Part shown: positions 54,960-62,756 of the stretch, piece by piece
Position numbering within the stretch: position 1 is the first letter of the stretch
Layout of the letters: each line of letters begins with the position of its first letter
Assembly (NCBI GenBank): GCA_964447175.1
Contig: CAYURP010000008.1
Span: 1 to 64,000, forward strand
Direction: 5' to 3'
DNA: 64,000 nucleotides
Source of the DNA: CAYURP01 sp964447175
GTDB taxonomy: Bacteria > Zixibacteria > MSB-5A5 > SM23-73-2
Program-made: the position numbers and the translations under genes
The notes under the pieces: model-generated
Database searches by the model: none
The model's input: only the letters and a program-made list of their open reading frames with translations
What the model was told of the DNA's origin: nothing

Positions 54960-55080
54960 CTGCACCCATCATTCTCCTCCCCCAGACTCTCTGAGTTATA
55001 TTGCTTTTAACCCGATCTGGGAAAACTTATTCGATTTATATTACATAAATAAGTTTTTGTGCAAGCCTGTCAAGCACTTT
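54960..55080 (-). repeat. Promoter-bearing dispersed element, copy 3
   Basis: Reading leftward: TTGACA (55073-55068), 16 bases, TATTTA (55051-55046), then the conserved stretch to ATGATGGGTGCAGG. It points toward the OmpA gene. Confidence 0.7.
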
Positions 55081-55344
55081 TTAGATTATTCACCCGATTT
55101 GTTATGAATGATATGGATGATTGTATTGTTGTGGCAACCACAGAGAGATGAAACCTCTGCTGCGCGTAGCAGAGCCTTCATGGCTCCGATGATTGATACA
55201 TCGGTATTGGTCTCAAGATCACCCGCAAAATGCGGGACATTTATCACAGGTTGTGACAACCTGTGATACCGAATTGAATGGCGATGATAACACAATTCCA
55301 TCACCCATGAGGGGATGCCTTTTAGCTTCAGGAATGTTTTTGAA

Positions 55345-55418
55345 TGTAGCGGAAAACTTTAGTTTTCCATTCTTTCCCAATTGTGTCATTCAATGGAGGT
55401 CTGAAGACCTCCGCTACA
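55345..55418. repeat. 74-bp three-stem element, copy 2
   Basis: Same arms and hairpins as the copy at 50262; the second loop has TGAA in place of TAAA. Confidence 0.8.
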
Positions 55419-55740
55419 CACAAATACAAATTTAAAATAAACCAAGAGGGCGAAGACTGAGCTTCGCCCCTACGCGGTCGATTGTTTCCTATAGCTTCGG
55501 GAATTTTCTTGTTCTGTCATGTCTTGCCCAAAGGGTGTGACCTGACAGTTTGCAGGTCAGGAGCCCCGTGCTCCTGACTTCCTTTTATGATACATCGATA
55601 TTAGAATTTCATGAATTTGGTGGGACAGGCTTTATAGCCTGCCCAGAACAGACAAGAATGTCTGTCCTACCTTTTTTGTTCTGTCAGGTCTTGGTCGCTT
55701 TATCGGGTGTGACCTGACACAACGAAATAATGATTTTAAA

Positions 55741-55814
55741 TGTAGCGGAAAACTTTAGTTTTCCATTTTTTCACAATCGAACCATTCAATGGAGGTCTGA
55801 AGACCTCCGCTACA
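55741..55814. repeat. 74-bp three-stem element, copy 3
   Basis: Same length and arms. A GGGC..GCCC hairpin follows about 30 bases on, as in copies 1 and 2. Confidence 0.8.
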
Positions 55815-55910
55815 CACAAATACAAATTCAAAATAAACCAAAAGGGCAAAGACTGAGCTTCGCCCCTACGCGATCGAATGTTTATAGCTTCGGGAATTCC
55901 TATTCACAAG

Positions 55911-55994
55911 TTGGCTGAGGAATTGTCGTCAAGACCCGTTCCGGGGAATTCCTCAACCGAAATATTGGTGGTGGAAATCCAATTCCACCACCAA
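55911..55994. repeat. Hairpin pair with covarying stems
   Basis: GGCTGAGGAATT..AATTCCTCAACC with the loop GTCGTCAAGACCCGTTCCGG, then TTGGTGGTGGAA..TTCCACCACCAA with loop ATCCAA. Homologous to 24062-24140, with stem changes on both sides that keep pairing. Confidence 0.7.
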
Positions 55995-56075
55995 CGAGGG
56001 TCAGGTCACACTCATGTCAAAACATGAGCAAGACCTGAAACAACCCCTAACAGACTTCGGAATTAGTGCTATTCA

Positions 56076-57152
56076 TCAAAAGATTATTTCACTCACTTTC
56101 ACAGTGTCAACTGTGCCGTGAAGCCAGTAGATTGTGCCGTCGCCGGTAACGTGAAACTGCTTCACGAAATGAAGCATTGCTCTTTTAGAACACTCCTCTT
56201 TATCTCTCGCGAGCTCAAGCAACACCTCTTTCTCTTTAATGAGCTTCTTTTCTTTTAGTCTATATTTGAGTATAGTGTATTTCTTACACAAGTTCTCTGG
56301 CTCATCTCGTTCGTCATATTTCCAGTCGTTCAGGTAGAAATAAAAACAGTTATCTTTATCAAAACCCATCAGATAATAATCTTTAACCATTGGCGCCTGT
56401 TCAGCTGCTATAAGAAGTTCTTCATCGAAAGTTCGGTATTGCATCAATTCTTCAGGGAGGATGGCTACAGTATCTATCTTACCATTTCCACTATGCTCCT
56501 CCAAACTGGTTCTCATAAGATATTCCTTATACCTGAAGTAGATACTATCTCCGACTTCTTTTTGAGTTATGCCTTTATCAAATCGTTTATATCCTTTACG
56601 ATCAACATCAATGGTGTCTCTTATCGTCAGTTCTGAGTCGCGTATATATCTGACGTATCTTCTTCCTGTGGTGTATATCCTTCCTGATTTATCCACGGTG
56701 ATATCCGAGCCAACGGTGTGAATATATTCGCCTTCCTTTTTAACATCCTTTGATTGGAACAGAAATTTCCCTTCCGGAGAGAACTTCAGAATCCTTCTGT
56801 CTCTTTCCACATAGACATTCCCCTGATTGTCAACTGCCATATTTCCCGGTACAGTGCCCATCCTTTTCATAGCTAATCTGAAGGCTGGAATCCATTTTCC
56901 TTTCTTATCAAATTTCAGAATCTTACATCCAAATCTATCTAAGATATAGATATTACCATCTTTATCTACATCTAAAACATCAGGTCCACCAGGTGGTACC
57001 AAATCAGTAGGAGTAAAAGTTGAATCACTGTTATCACCACTTACAATAACCACATCCATAAGCATACCGCCTTTGATTTCTATTCCTCTCGATGTTTGGC
57101 AATCTAAAATAGCCATCATCAAGATAAATAGTAAAAAAAAGTTCGCTTTCAT
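56076..57152 (-). CDS. Secreted six-bladed beta-propeller-type (NHL-like) protein 2
   Basis: 358 residues. A signal peptide (about 1-23) precedes blade-like repeats: DVDKDGNIYILDRFGCKILKFDKKGKW near 58-84, DNQGNVYVERDRRILKFSPEGKF near 103, and DKSGRIYTTGRRYVRYI. It ends GDGTIYWLHGTVDTVKVSEIIF like its paralogues. AAAGGA lies before the ATG at 57152. It has a full copy of the promoter-bearing element upstream and the long 3' hairpin downstream. Its role is unknown; envelope or extracellular binding is likely. Confidence 0.78.
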   Translation of the reverse strand: MKANFFLLFILMMAILDCQTSRGIEIKGGMLMDVVIVSGDNSDSTFTPTDLVPPGGPDVLDVDKDGNIYILDRFGCKILKFDKKGKWIPAFRLAMKRMGTVPGNMAVDNQGNVYVERDRRILKFSPEGKFLFQSKDVKKEGEYIHTVGSDITVDKSGRIYTTGRRYVRYIRDSELTIRDTIDVDRKGYKRFDKGITQKEVGDSIYFRYKEYLMRTSLEEHSGNGKIDTVAILPEELMQYRTFDEELLIAAEQAPMVKDYYLMGFDKDNCFYFYLNDWKYDERDEPENLCKKYTILKYRLKEKKLIKEKEVLLELARDKEECSKRAMLHFVKQFHVTGDGTIYWLHGTVDTVKVSEIIF

Positions 57153-57239
57153 AAACTACATCCTTTCTTGTTCTGTCAGGTCTTGCCCAAAGGGTGTGAC
57201 CTGACAGCAGGGTCCCCAAAGCTCTGCTGTGGGTTAGCT

Positions 57240-57355
57240 GCACCCATCATTCTAACACCCGTAACAACCTGAGTTATATTGCTTCTAACCCGTTCTCTGG
57301 GAAAACCTATTTAATTTATATTGAAATTATAAGCCTTTAGGTGGGCTTGTCAAGG
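57240..57355 (-). repeat. Promoter-bearing dispersed element, copy 4
   Basis: Reading leftward: TTGACA (57353-57348), 16 bases, a perfect TATAAT (57331-57326), then the conserved stretch to AATGATGGGTGCAGC. It points at propeller gene 2, about 175 bases away. Confidence 0.75.
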
Positions 57356-57419
57356 AATATTTATTGATGCATCTGTATTTGGAAATGCCGATGCCCATAG
57401 CTTCGGGAATGATTTTAAA

Positions 57420-57493
57420 TGTAGCGGAAAACTTTAGTTTTCCATTCTTTCACAATAAAACCTTACAATGGAGGTCCGAAGACTTCCGCTACA
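57420..57493. repeat. 74-bp three-stem element, copy 4
   Basis: Same arms. The second hairpin is GGAGGTC..GACTTCC, keeping pairing through a G-T pair. Confidence 0.78.
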
Positions 57494-57645
57494 CAATCGA
57501 ATTTTCTAACCACCAATAACTAACAACTATGAACCAGCAGGGCAAGGACTGAGCTTTGCCTCTATTCGTTACTTGGTGTCAGGTCACACTCATAAAAAAC
57601 ATGAGCAAGACCTGACACAACCCCTAACAGACTTCAGAATCAAAG

Positions 57646-58743
57646 CTATTCATCAAAGATTATCTTACTCACCTTCACCTTATCAACTGTTCCGTGCATA
57701 AAGTATATAGTACCACCACCAGTTACCTTAAATTCGCTGCTTAGTTCGAAAAGTTCCTTATCAGAACATTCTTCCCTACCTTTGGCAAAAGCTACCAGCA
57801 ATTCCCCTGTTTTTGTCAATTCTCCATCTTCCAGGTGATATCTTAATATACGATAGACACGACATACCCTCATGAGCCTTTTTTCACCATAGTAGAACTC
57901 GCTCGTGACAAAGTAGAAGTTGTTGTTCCTGTCGAATCCAATGAAGGTGAACGGGATCTCCGGCCATACTATGTCTTCTGGCTCATCATAGAACTCCTTC
58001 AACCTTAGTACACCCGGCAAAACTGCCACTGTATCGATCTTGCCCCTGGTAACACGCCCTTCCGAATCGACCTTTGCATCCTTGCTATATTCTTCAAAGC
58101 TAGTTCTCACAAGGTACTTGTTCTCCCTGAAATAGATGTCATCTCCCACCTCTTTTTGGACTATGCCCAGGTCCCAATAATCGTCGAGTATGGATTCCCA
58201 TCTATCTATCTGTCCTTCCCGCCGACATTCTGAACTATAAATATCCACAGTTGAAAATTGATCACCGAAGTAATAAATTCTTCCAGTTCTATCTGTCAAA
58301 ACATTCCCATCTCTTTCACATTCAAAGAGTAACTCTCCTTGGGGTGAAAATTTCATGTTCTGCACATAGATATTCCCCCAGTTATCAACTGTTATATCTC
58401 CCAACACGTATGGAGAACATTTGCCACTTGGGTTTTCTCTCGTGCGCTGCCCAGGTATTGAAAAGGAGAAAACCCACTTTCCAGTCTTATCGTACTTCTG
58501 AACCTGGCAATCAAACCGATCCAGAATGTAGATATTTCCATCTTTGTCAACATCGAATTTGGTTGGACCTTCAGAACGCCATCCATCCTCGAATTTAGTA
58601 GCAATTGTAGAATCTGTGTAGCCGCTATCTGCAACTACCACCTCTACCAGTTTTCCACCATAATGAATCTCCAATCCCCATATTCCGTCAGAGCTGAATA
58701 CAAATATGAGGATAAACAGAATAAACGAAAACTTAGCTCTCAT
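57646..58743 (-). CDS. Secreted six-bladed beta-propeller-type (NHL-like) protein 3
   Basis: 365 residues from ATG 58743, about seven bases after AAGGAG. A longer frame reaching 58845 starts inside the repeated element and I reject it. A signal peptide (about 1-24, ending IWG) is followed by DVDKDGNIYILDRFDCQVQKYDKTGKW near 60, closely matching protein 2, and later blades. The C-terminus GGTIYFMHGTVDKVKVSKIIFDE matches the paralogues. It has the same upstream and downstream repeats as protein 2, so gene and flanks were probably copied together. Confidence 0.8.
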   Translation of the reverse strand: MRAKFSFILFILIFVFSSDGIWGLEIHYGGKLVEVVVADSGYTDSTIATKFEDGWRSEGPTKFDVDKDGNIYILDRFDCQVQKYDKTGKWVFSFSIPGQRTRENPSGKCSPYVLGDITVDNWGNIYVQNMKFSPQGELLFECERDGNVLTDRTGRIYYFGDQFSTVDIYSSECRREGQIDRWESILDDYWDLGIVQKEVGDDIYFRENKYLVRTSFEEYSKDAKVDSEGRVTRGKIDTVAVLPGVLRLKEFYDEPEDIVWPEIPFTFIGFDRNNNFYFVTSEFYYGEKRLMRVCRVYRILRYHLEDGELTKTGELLVAFAKGREECSDKELFELSSEFKVTGGGTIYFMHGTVDKVKVSKIIFDE

Positions 58744-58839
58744 GAGACTTACTCCTTTTTCTTGTTCTGTCAGGTCTTGCCCAAAGGGTGTGACCTGACA
58801 GCAGGGTGCCCCACAGCTCTGCTGTGGGTTAGCTGCACC

Positions 58840-58950
58840 CATCATTCATCACCCGTAACAATCTGAGTAATATTGCTTCAAACCCGACCTCTGGGAAAAC
58901 CTATTTAATTTATATTGTAATTATTAACCTTCATGCAGGCTTGTCAAGCA
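58840..58950 (-). repeat. Promoter-bearing dispersed element, copy 5
   Basis: Reading leftward: TTGACA (58948-58943), 16 bases, AATAAT (58926-58921), then the conserved stretch. It points at propeller gene 3. Confidence 0.7.
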
Positions 58951-59231
58951 CTATTTATGAAGATACTGAAGATTTGATAGTTTTAGCTTTTTTCAAGATT
59001 TGTACTTAATTTTAACAAACAGGAATTTTATCAGTTTTCTCCCCTTGCTGGTTAAACTGGATTCTTAATCTGGAATATGGAAAAAATAATTTCTAAACGG
59101 TGGTTATATCTAATTTCCGTTCAGGCAGTAGGGCAGGTGCCCTACGCACCTGACAAATAAATGGTGTCAGGAGAACGGGGCTCCAGACCTAACTGACTTT
59201 TATAAAATTATACCATTAAATTTAACGTCTA

Positions 59232-59349
59232 AGATAACCGGGCACGCGACCCAGTGGAAGTAACCTTGAAAAACCGAACACCGTGACCGAATCGAACGAC
59301 GGTGAAGAACCGAAAGGCGAGCGTGCTCCGTTTCATCGACTTGTTATCC
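59232..59349 (-). other. attC-like folded site downstream of the two-gene unit
   Basis: On the minus strand GGATAAC opens and GTTATCT closes a 118-base imperfect palindrome. The inner arms CGGaGCACGC and GCGTGCCCG pair, with one extra base in the first arm. The opening TAACAAGTCGATGAAACGGA looks like the start of known attC sites. GC content is higher than around it. The triplets AAC and GTT are kept, but the complete consensus boxes are not. Confidence 0.5.
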
Positions 59350-59385
59350 CCTGGTAACCTCGCTTGAATCGGTAACGCCTCCGCA

Positions 59386-60141
59386 TTACCCCTCGATTTT
59401 CAGCACGGGATCAACCATGAGATCAACGCCGGGCTTGATTCTGTCATGCACAGTGAGCGGATGTTCCATCCCAGGCCACCCGATCCGGTACACATTTCCG
59501 AGCGTCGTATACACGTGCTCGCTACCTGGGATGTGCCACTTGATCTCAAGCCGCACATCATAGATCCAGCCTTCGTGGACTGCATGCCTGGCGTAAAGAT
59601 CGAAAGTGAAATTCTGTATGTCGTTTTGTGGGAATGAGTAACGCCCGGGTTCAACGATTCGTATCACATCATCGTTTGGGTTAATGTAAACGTCCGAGAG
59701 ATCCTCGCGGGAAACTGTGCCAGCCGGGTCGTGTCTGCGATCCATCTCAGGGTGTCGTGTCTTTCTCACCACAAGAAGGTTGATTTCGTCTATTACGGCG
59801 ATACTGGAATGGGGGTTGGAGATTTGGATAAACCAGTGATAACCATATCTGATCGGATGCACGTTTAGTTCATCGACTTCGAGTCTGGTGCGACCAAACT
59901 CGCCACCGTACACTAGCATAACAAGGAATCCGATGAACCCGAGGATGGTGGCGGCCAGGGATAAGAAGAAGAGCCGGTCGATGATAAGCTTGGTGATTTC
60001 TGTCGACTGTTGTCTTGTGAACATTGGGAATCTGTGTGTGCGGATCAGTTGGCGCAGGATCAAAAAAAATGCAGTCAAAGCCAAGCCGGCAAGTGCAAGT
60101 GGCGTCGATATCCGTGCAGAAATGTCAAAAAGTTGGCTCAT
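59386..60141 (-). CDS. Uncharacterised membrane protein (two-gene unit, second gene)
   Basis: 251 residues that I cannot assign to a family. Two hydrophobic segments (about 13-32 and 54-78) are followed by a soluble region of about 170 residues, probably on the outer face. Its start overlaps the upstream lipoprotein gene by four bases, so they are translated together. Base composition is GC-richer than the neighbours, suggesting transfer. The pair is bounded by attC-like sites. Confidence 0.7.
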   Translation of the reverse strand: MSQLFDISARISTPLALAGLALTAFFLILRQLIRTHRFPMFTRQQSTEITKLIIDRLFFLSLAATILGFIGFLVMLVYGGEFGRTRLEVDELNVHPIRYGYHWFIQISNPHSSIAVIDEINLLVVRKTRHPEMDRRHDPAGTVSREDLSDVYINPNDDVIRIVEPGRYSFPQNDIQNFTFDLYARHAVHEGWIYDVRLEIKWHIPGSEHVYTTLGNVYRIGWPGMEHPLTVHDRIKPGVDLMVDPVLKIEG

Positions 60142-60809
60142 TCGCTATTTCCTGTGTCACGGTGGATTGGCAACGGAGTAGCCGTGCCTCTATGTATCGT
60201 CAGCCCTCCACCTCCCAATTGCACGCGAAGCAGGTTCAATGTTTGGTGATCAGTAATCGAGAAAAGAACCCAGCGTAAACCTCCTATGGACTTTGGCTTT
60301 CCGAGGAGATCGACAAACTGCTCTCTTGACTCGCAGGCGATTATTTCTTCGTCACTAGGAAGTTTCTCTCTGAACACCGCAGCAGCAAGAAATCCGTGGT
60401 TGGTTTTTTCGGCTATCCAATAATCATCGACGAGGCTCCCTGAAAGCGTTCCGGGAGTCCCGAACACATCGAATTTGTAATCGAACGGGATTGAAACATC
60501 GACCCAATGGGGTGAGATTTTGCTGTAAGTCTTCTCTACCTCTCCTTGCCAAACGACCTTCAAAAAGAAGACTCCTGATTCATTGGGATTATTCGTCTTC
60601 CATCGCGGATTCCCGATTTCGGAGATTGGTCGGGCAGTGAGTTTGCTGATTTGCTCGCCTCTTAGTTCGAGCACCTTTGAGAAAACAGTCGTGGTATTCG
60701 CCGGTGGTTCTGCTGGTTCGCTGCAGCCCAGGACGACCAGAGCGACAAGGCAAATAAGGTGACGAGCCAAGTAGACCCGTCGGTGATGCTGGAGAGGACG
60801 TGTGTTCAT
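60138..60809 (-). CDS. Uncharacterised lipoprotein (two-gene unit, first gene)
   Basis: 223 residues from ATG 60809. A signal region (LICLVALVVLGC) ends with Cys29, a likely lipoprotein site. The mature part has no motif I recognise. A longer frame starts at TTG 60857, inside the shared leader, so I prefer 60809, though no clear ribosome site precedes it. Unlike the surrounding AT-rich genes, its composition suggests acquisition. It is probably made with the membrane protein that follows. Confidence 0.68.
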   Translation of the reverse strand: MNTRPLQHHRRVYLARHLICLVALVVLGCSEPAEPPANTTTVFSKVLELRGEQISKLTARPISEIGNPRWKTNNPNESGVFFLKVVWQGEVEKTYSKISPHWVDVSIPFDYKFDVFGTPGTLSGSLVDDYWIAEKTNHGFLAAAVFREKLPSDEEIIACESREQFVDLLGKPKSIGGLRWVLFSITDHQTLNLLRVQLGGGGLTIHRGTATPLPIHRDTGNSE

Positions 60810-60850
60810 GTCAGACGCGTTTACAATAGTTCTGGCAAGACTCCACGGTG

Positions 60851-60920
60851 ATAACAATGATTATATGGTTTCTCTATAACACCCTCTACCCGCAAGGTTG
60901 TGGTATAACACCACGGGCAT
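60851..60920 (-). repeat. Shared cassette leader, copy 2
   Basis: The minus strand carries GTGTTATACCACA and then GAAACCATATAATCATTG. It aligns along about 65 bases with 29197-29260 upstream of the methyltransferase. Confidence 0.6.
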
Positions 60921-60975
60921 GAATCGCCATAATACTCTTGGTTGCAGCGGCTTATGGCGGCTATTGCCGTTAAGG
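60903..60975 (-). other. attC-like folded site upstream of the two-gene unit
   Basis: On the minus strand CCTTAAC and GTTATAC bound a 73-base structure with two stacked stems: ACGGCA/TGCCcGT outside and CGCCATAA/TTATGGCG inside, separated by short unpaired spacers. This is the bipartite R-box and L-box layout of attC sites. Confidence 0.5.
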
Positions 60976-61104
60976 CTAGGTGATATATGGCTTCAATATA
61001 ACACATCTGATCGTTTCCTCTACAGATCGTCTACGAGCCTCTTGACGCTGTGATTCCCCACAACTCTACTATGGGCTAACCGATGCTTTTCGATTATCTT
61101 TGAA

Positions 61105-61225
61105 TCACTTGCACCCATCATTCTACCACCCGAGACTCCCTGAGTAATATTGTTTCTAACCCAACCTCTGGGAAAACCTATTCAATTTATATTGTAATTA
61201 TTAACCTTTATGCAGGCTTGTCAAG
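61105..61225 (-). repeat. Promoter-bearing dispersed element, copy 6
   Basis: Reading leftward: TTGACA (61224-61219), 16 bases, AATAAT (61202-61197), followed by the conserved stretch. It points at the two-gene unit, which starts about 390 bases on. Confidence 0.7.
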
Positions 61226-61288
61226 CACTATTTATGAGGATGCTGAAGATATGAGTAGTTTCCACTTTTTTAAGATCAGTTTTTATTT

Positions 61289-62089
61289 TCAATTCAGTGA
61301 AATTCGAGCTGGGTAAGTATAGATGTTCATTCTTTTTCCTCTGGCAAATCCCACGATGGTTATCCCTAATTTTTGAGCCAGTTCAATAGCTAAGCTGGTG
61401 GGTGCGGAGCGGGAGACAATCAGGTTAATCTTTCCCCGGGCAGATTTTAATAATATGTCGGAGGAGATTCTACCACTTAAGATTAGTAACTTTTTTCCCA
61501 TTGAAATTCGCCTGAATAGAGCTTCTCCTAAAACCTTATCCACTGCATTATGTCGACCAATGTCCTCTTTGAAAAGTAAAATCCTTTCTTTGTTTGCTAG
61601 AGCTGCGCTATGAGTCCCACCAGTTGATCTAAAAACAGATGACCTTTTCTCGAATCCCTTTATCAGATTTTCTATTTGATCCGGAGTTATGGTGAACTCC
61701 AGACTTATCAATATATCCTTTAATGGATCTAAGTTCCTTAAATCCTGGAAACTTTTGCCCTTACCGCATCCGGAGGTGAAAACAGGAGTTCTGGAGAAGG
61801 TTTTAGGAATTCTGAGAGCTTTTCTGGTGATAACCTTCACCTCGTTTTTCCTGGAGTTAAAAAGAATTTTTTTTAGATCGCCTTTTTCTTTTATCCACCC
61901 TTCTGAGAACAAAAAACCTAAAGCCAGAAACTTCTGATCTGACGGGGTGCTCATCAGGGTAACCAGCTTTTTGTCATTCAGGTAGATGGAAAGCGAGCTT
62001 TCCTCAACGACCTCATCCTCAATTGATAGGGACTTGCCTTTTGTGACCTTGATGATCTTATGAATTCTGGTCTTTTTGTCCTTGTTCAT
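61289..62089 (-). CDS. fdhD: Formate dehydrogenase sulfur-transfer accessory protein FdhD
   Basis: 266 residues. FdhD delivers sulfur to the molybdenum or tungsten bis-MGD cofactor of formate dehydrogenases. Seen are FTSGCGKGKSF near 104 with a single cysteine where many homologues have CxxC, RSTGGTHSAAL near 155, FKEDIGRHNAVDKVLG near 172 and SGRISSDILLKSARG near 203. It follows mobA after 57 bases on the same strand. It implies a molybdo- or tungsto-formate dehydrogenase elsewhere. Confidence 0.93.
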   Translation of the reverse strand: MNKDKKTRIHKIIKVTKGKSLSIEDEVVEESSLSIYLNDKKLVTLMSTPSDQKFLALGFLFSEGWIKEKGDLKKILFNSRKNEVKVITRKALRIPKTFSRTPVFTSGCGKGKSFQDLRNLDPLKDILISLEFTITPDQIENLIKGFEKRSSVFRSTGGTHSAALANKERILLFKEDIGRHNAVDKVLGEALFRRISMGKKLLILSGRISSDILLKSARGKINLIVSRSAPTSLAIELAQKLGITIVGFARGKRMNIYTYPARISLN

Positions 62090-62146
62090 TCTAATTTATG
62101 AAGTTCAGAACTTAAATAGTAATTCAAGTTATTATATCATTTGTAT

Positions 62147-62743
62147 CTATCTATGTTTAGAGTAAATATCTTTGGCCTTTTTCAGGTCTTCTTGAGTGTT
62201 AATGTTGAAAAAGCTTAAGTGCTCAGGGTCAAATCTTTTGAGCTCCTGTGAGCCTATCTTTAAAACCTTCAGTTTAGACAGGACGTCCTGTATCTTTAAT
62301 TCATCTTCTATAAGATGGGATAGAATAACGGGGAGCGCTTTTTTTGAATATCTAGCGAAAAGGGTCTCCGCCTGGTTATTGTTTTGGGGTATGACCACAT
62401 CATAGTCGTTAGGTTTTTGGAGTATATATTTTATCAGATCCAAATTGAGGAAAGGCATATCGCACGCAACTATAAAATTGATCTCGGATGTGGAGAAGCA
62501 AAGACCTGTGAAAATACCTCCCAGAGGACCTTTATTTTTTATCAGATCCTCCACCGCCTTGACGTCAAATTTCAAATATGCTTCGGGATTGTTGCTGACT
62601 ATGATGATCTCCGGGAAAATTTTCTTGAAGAGCTCAAGTGTGTTCTGAATGAGAGTTGTTTTGCCATTGAGCTGTATAAAAGCTTTTTCGGTTTTTATTC
62701 TGGTATTTTTTCCCCCGGCTAAAATAATCCCGCTTGCCTTCAT
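62147..62743 (-). CDS. mobA: Molybdenum cofactor guanylyltransferase
   Basis: 198 residues of the MobA type, which attaches GMP to molybdopterin to build the bis-MGD cofactor. It begins IILAGGKNTRIKTEKAFIQLNGKTTLI (nucleotide-binding loop) and has VACDMPFLNLDLIKYIL near 92 with the metal-binding aspartate. It lies 13 bases downstream of the TonB-dependent receptor and upstream of fdhD, so all three may form one transcript. Confidence 0.92.
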   Translation of the reverse strand: MKASGIILAGGKNTRIKTEKAFIQLNGKTTLIQNTLELFKKIFPEIIIVSNNPEAYLKFDVKAVEDLIKNKGPLGGIFTGLCFSTSEINFIVACDMPFLNLDLIKYILQKPNDYDVVIPQNNNQAETLFARYSKKALPVILSHLIEDELKIQDVLSKLKVLKIGSQELKRFDPEHLSFFNINTQEDLKKAKDIYSKHR

Positions 62744-62756
62744 CTTATCTTAGGTT

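Larger units (their letters stand above)
54649..56075. repeat. Long repeat block between ompA-like and propeller gene 2
   Basis: About 1.4 kb with no convincing gene. It holds a CCCCACAGTTC..GCTGCGGG module (about 54904-54929), a promoter-bearing element (54960-55080), ATCACAGGTTGT..ACAACCTGTGAT (55238-55263), three-stem elements (55345-55418 and 55741-55814), GGGCGAAG..CTTCGCCC modules after each, TGTCAGGTC..GACCTGACA modules (about 55515-55548, 55683-55718) and the hairpin pair 55911-55994. Confidence 0.7.
57153..57645. repeat. Repeat block between propeller genes 2 and 3
   Basis: No gene. It contains the TGTCAGGTC..GACCTGACA module (57175-57208), a CAGCAG..CTGCTG-type hairpin, the promoter-bearing element (57240-57355), a three-stem element (57420-57493), a GGGCAAG..CTTTGCC hairpin and the long hairpin 57576-57618. 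Confidence 0.7.
58744..59385. repeat. Repeat block between propeller gene 3 and the two-gene unit
   Basis: No gene. It holds the TGTCAGGTC..GACCTGACA module (58768-58801), CCCCACAGCTC..GCTGTGGG (58810-58827), the promoter-bearing element (58840-58950), GCAGGTGC..GCACCTG (about 59133-59152, order inverted relative to other copies) and an attC-like site (59232-59349). Confidence 0.7.
60810..61288. repeat. Leader, attC-like site and promoter element upstream of the two-gene unit
   Basis: No gene. From right to left it holds the promoter-bearing element (about 61105-61225), a CACAACTCTACTATGGG module, a second leader-like piece (about 60979-61010), an attC-like site (60903-60975) and the shared leader (60851-60920). 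Confidence 0.65.

Noticed and set aside
53809..54972. Longer start of the OmpA protein at 54972
   Set aside because: The extra 108 residues lack family features and begin in repeat DNA; ATG 54648 has a ribosome site and a signal peptide.
55086..55304. Short minus-strand frame in the repeat block
   Set aside because: It runs through palindromic modules, has no ribosome site and no recognisable domain.
57646..58845. Longer start of propeller protein 3 at 58845
   Set aside because: The extra 34 residues come from the repeated element, and a good ribosome site with a signal peptide starts at 58743.
50019..61288. CRISPR array
   Set aside because: Repeats are palindromic modules of varied type and irregular spacing, without uniform repeat-spacer units or cas genes.
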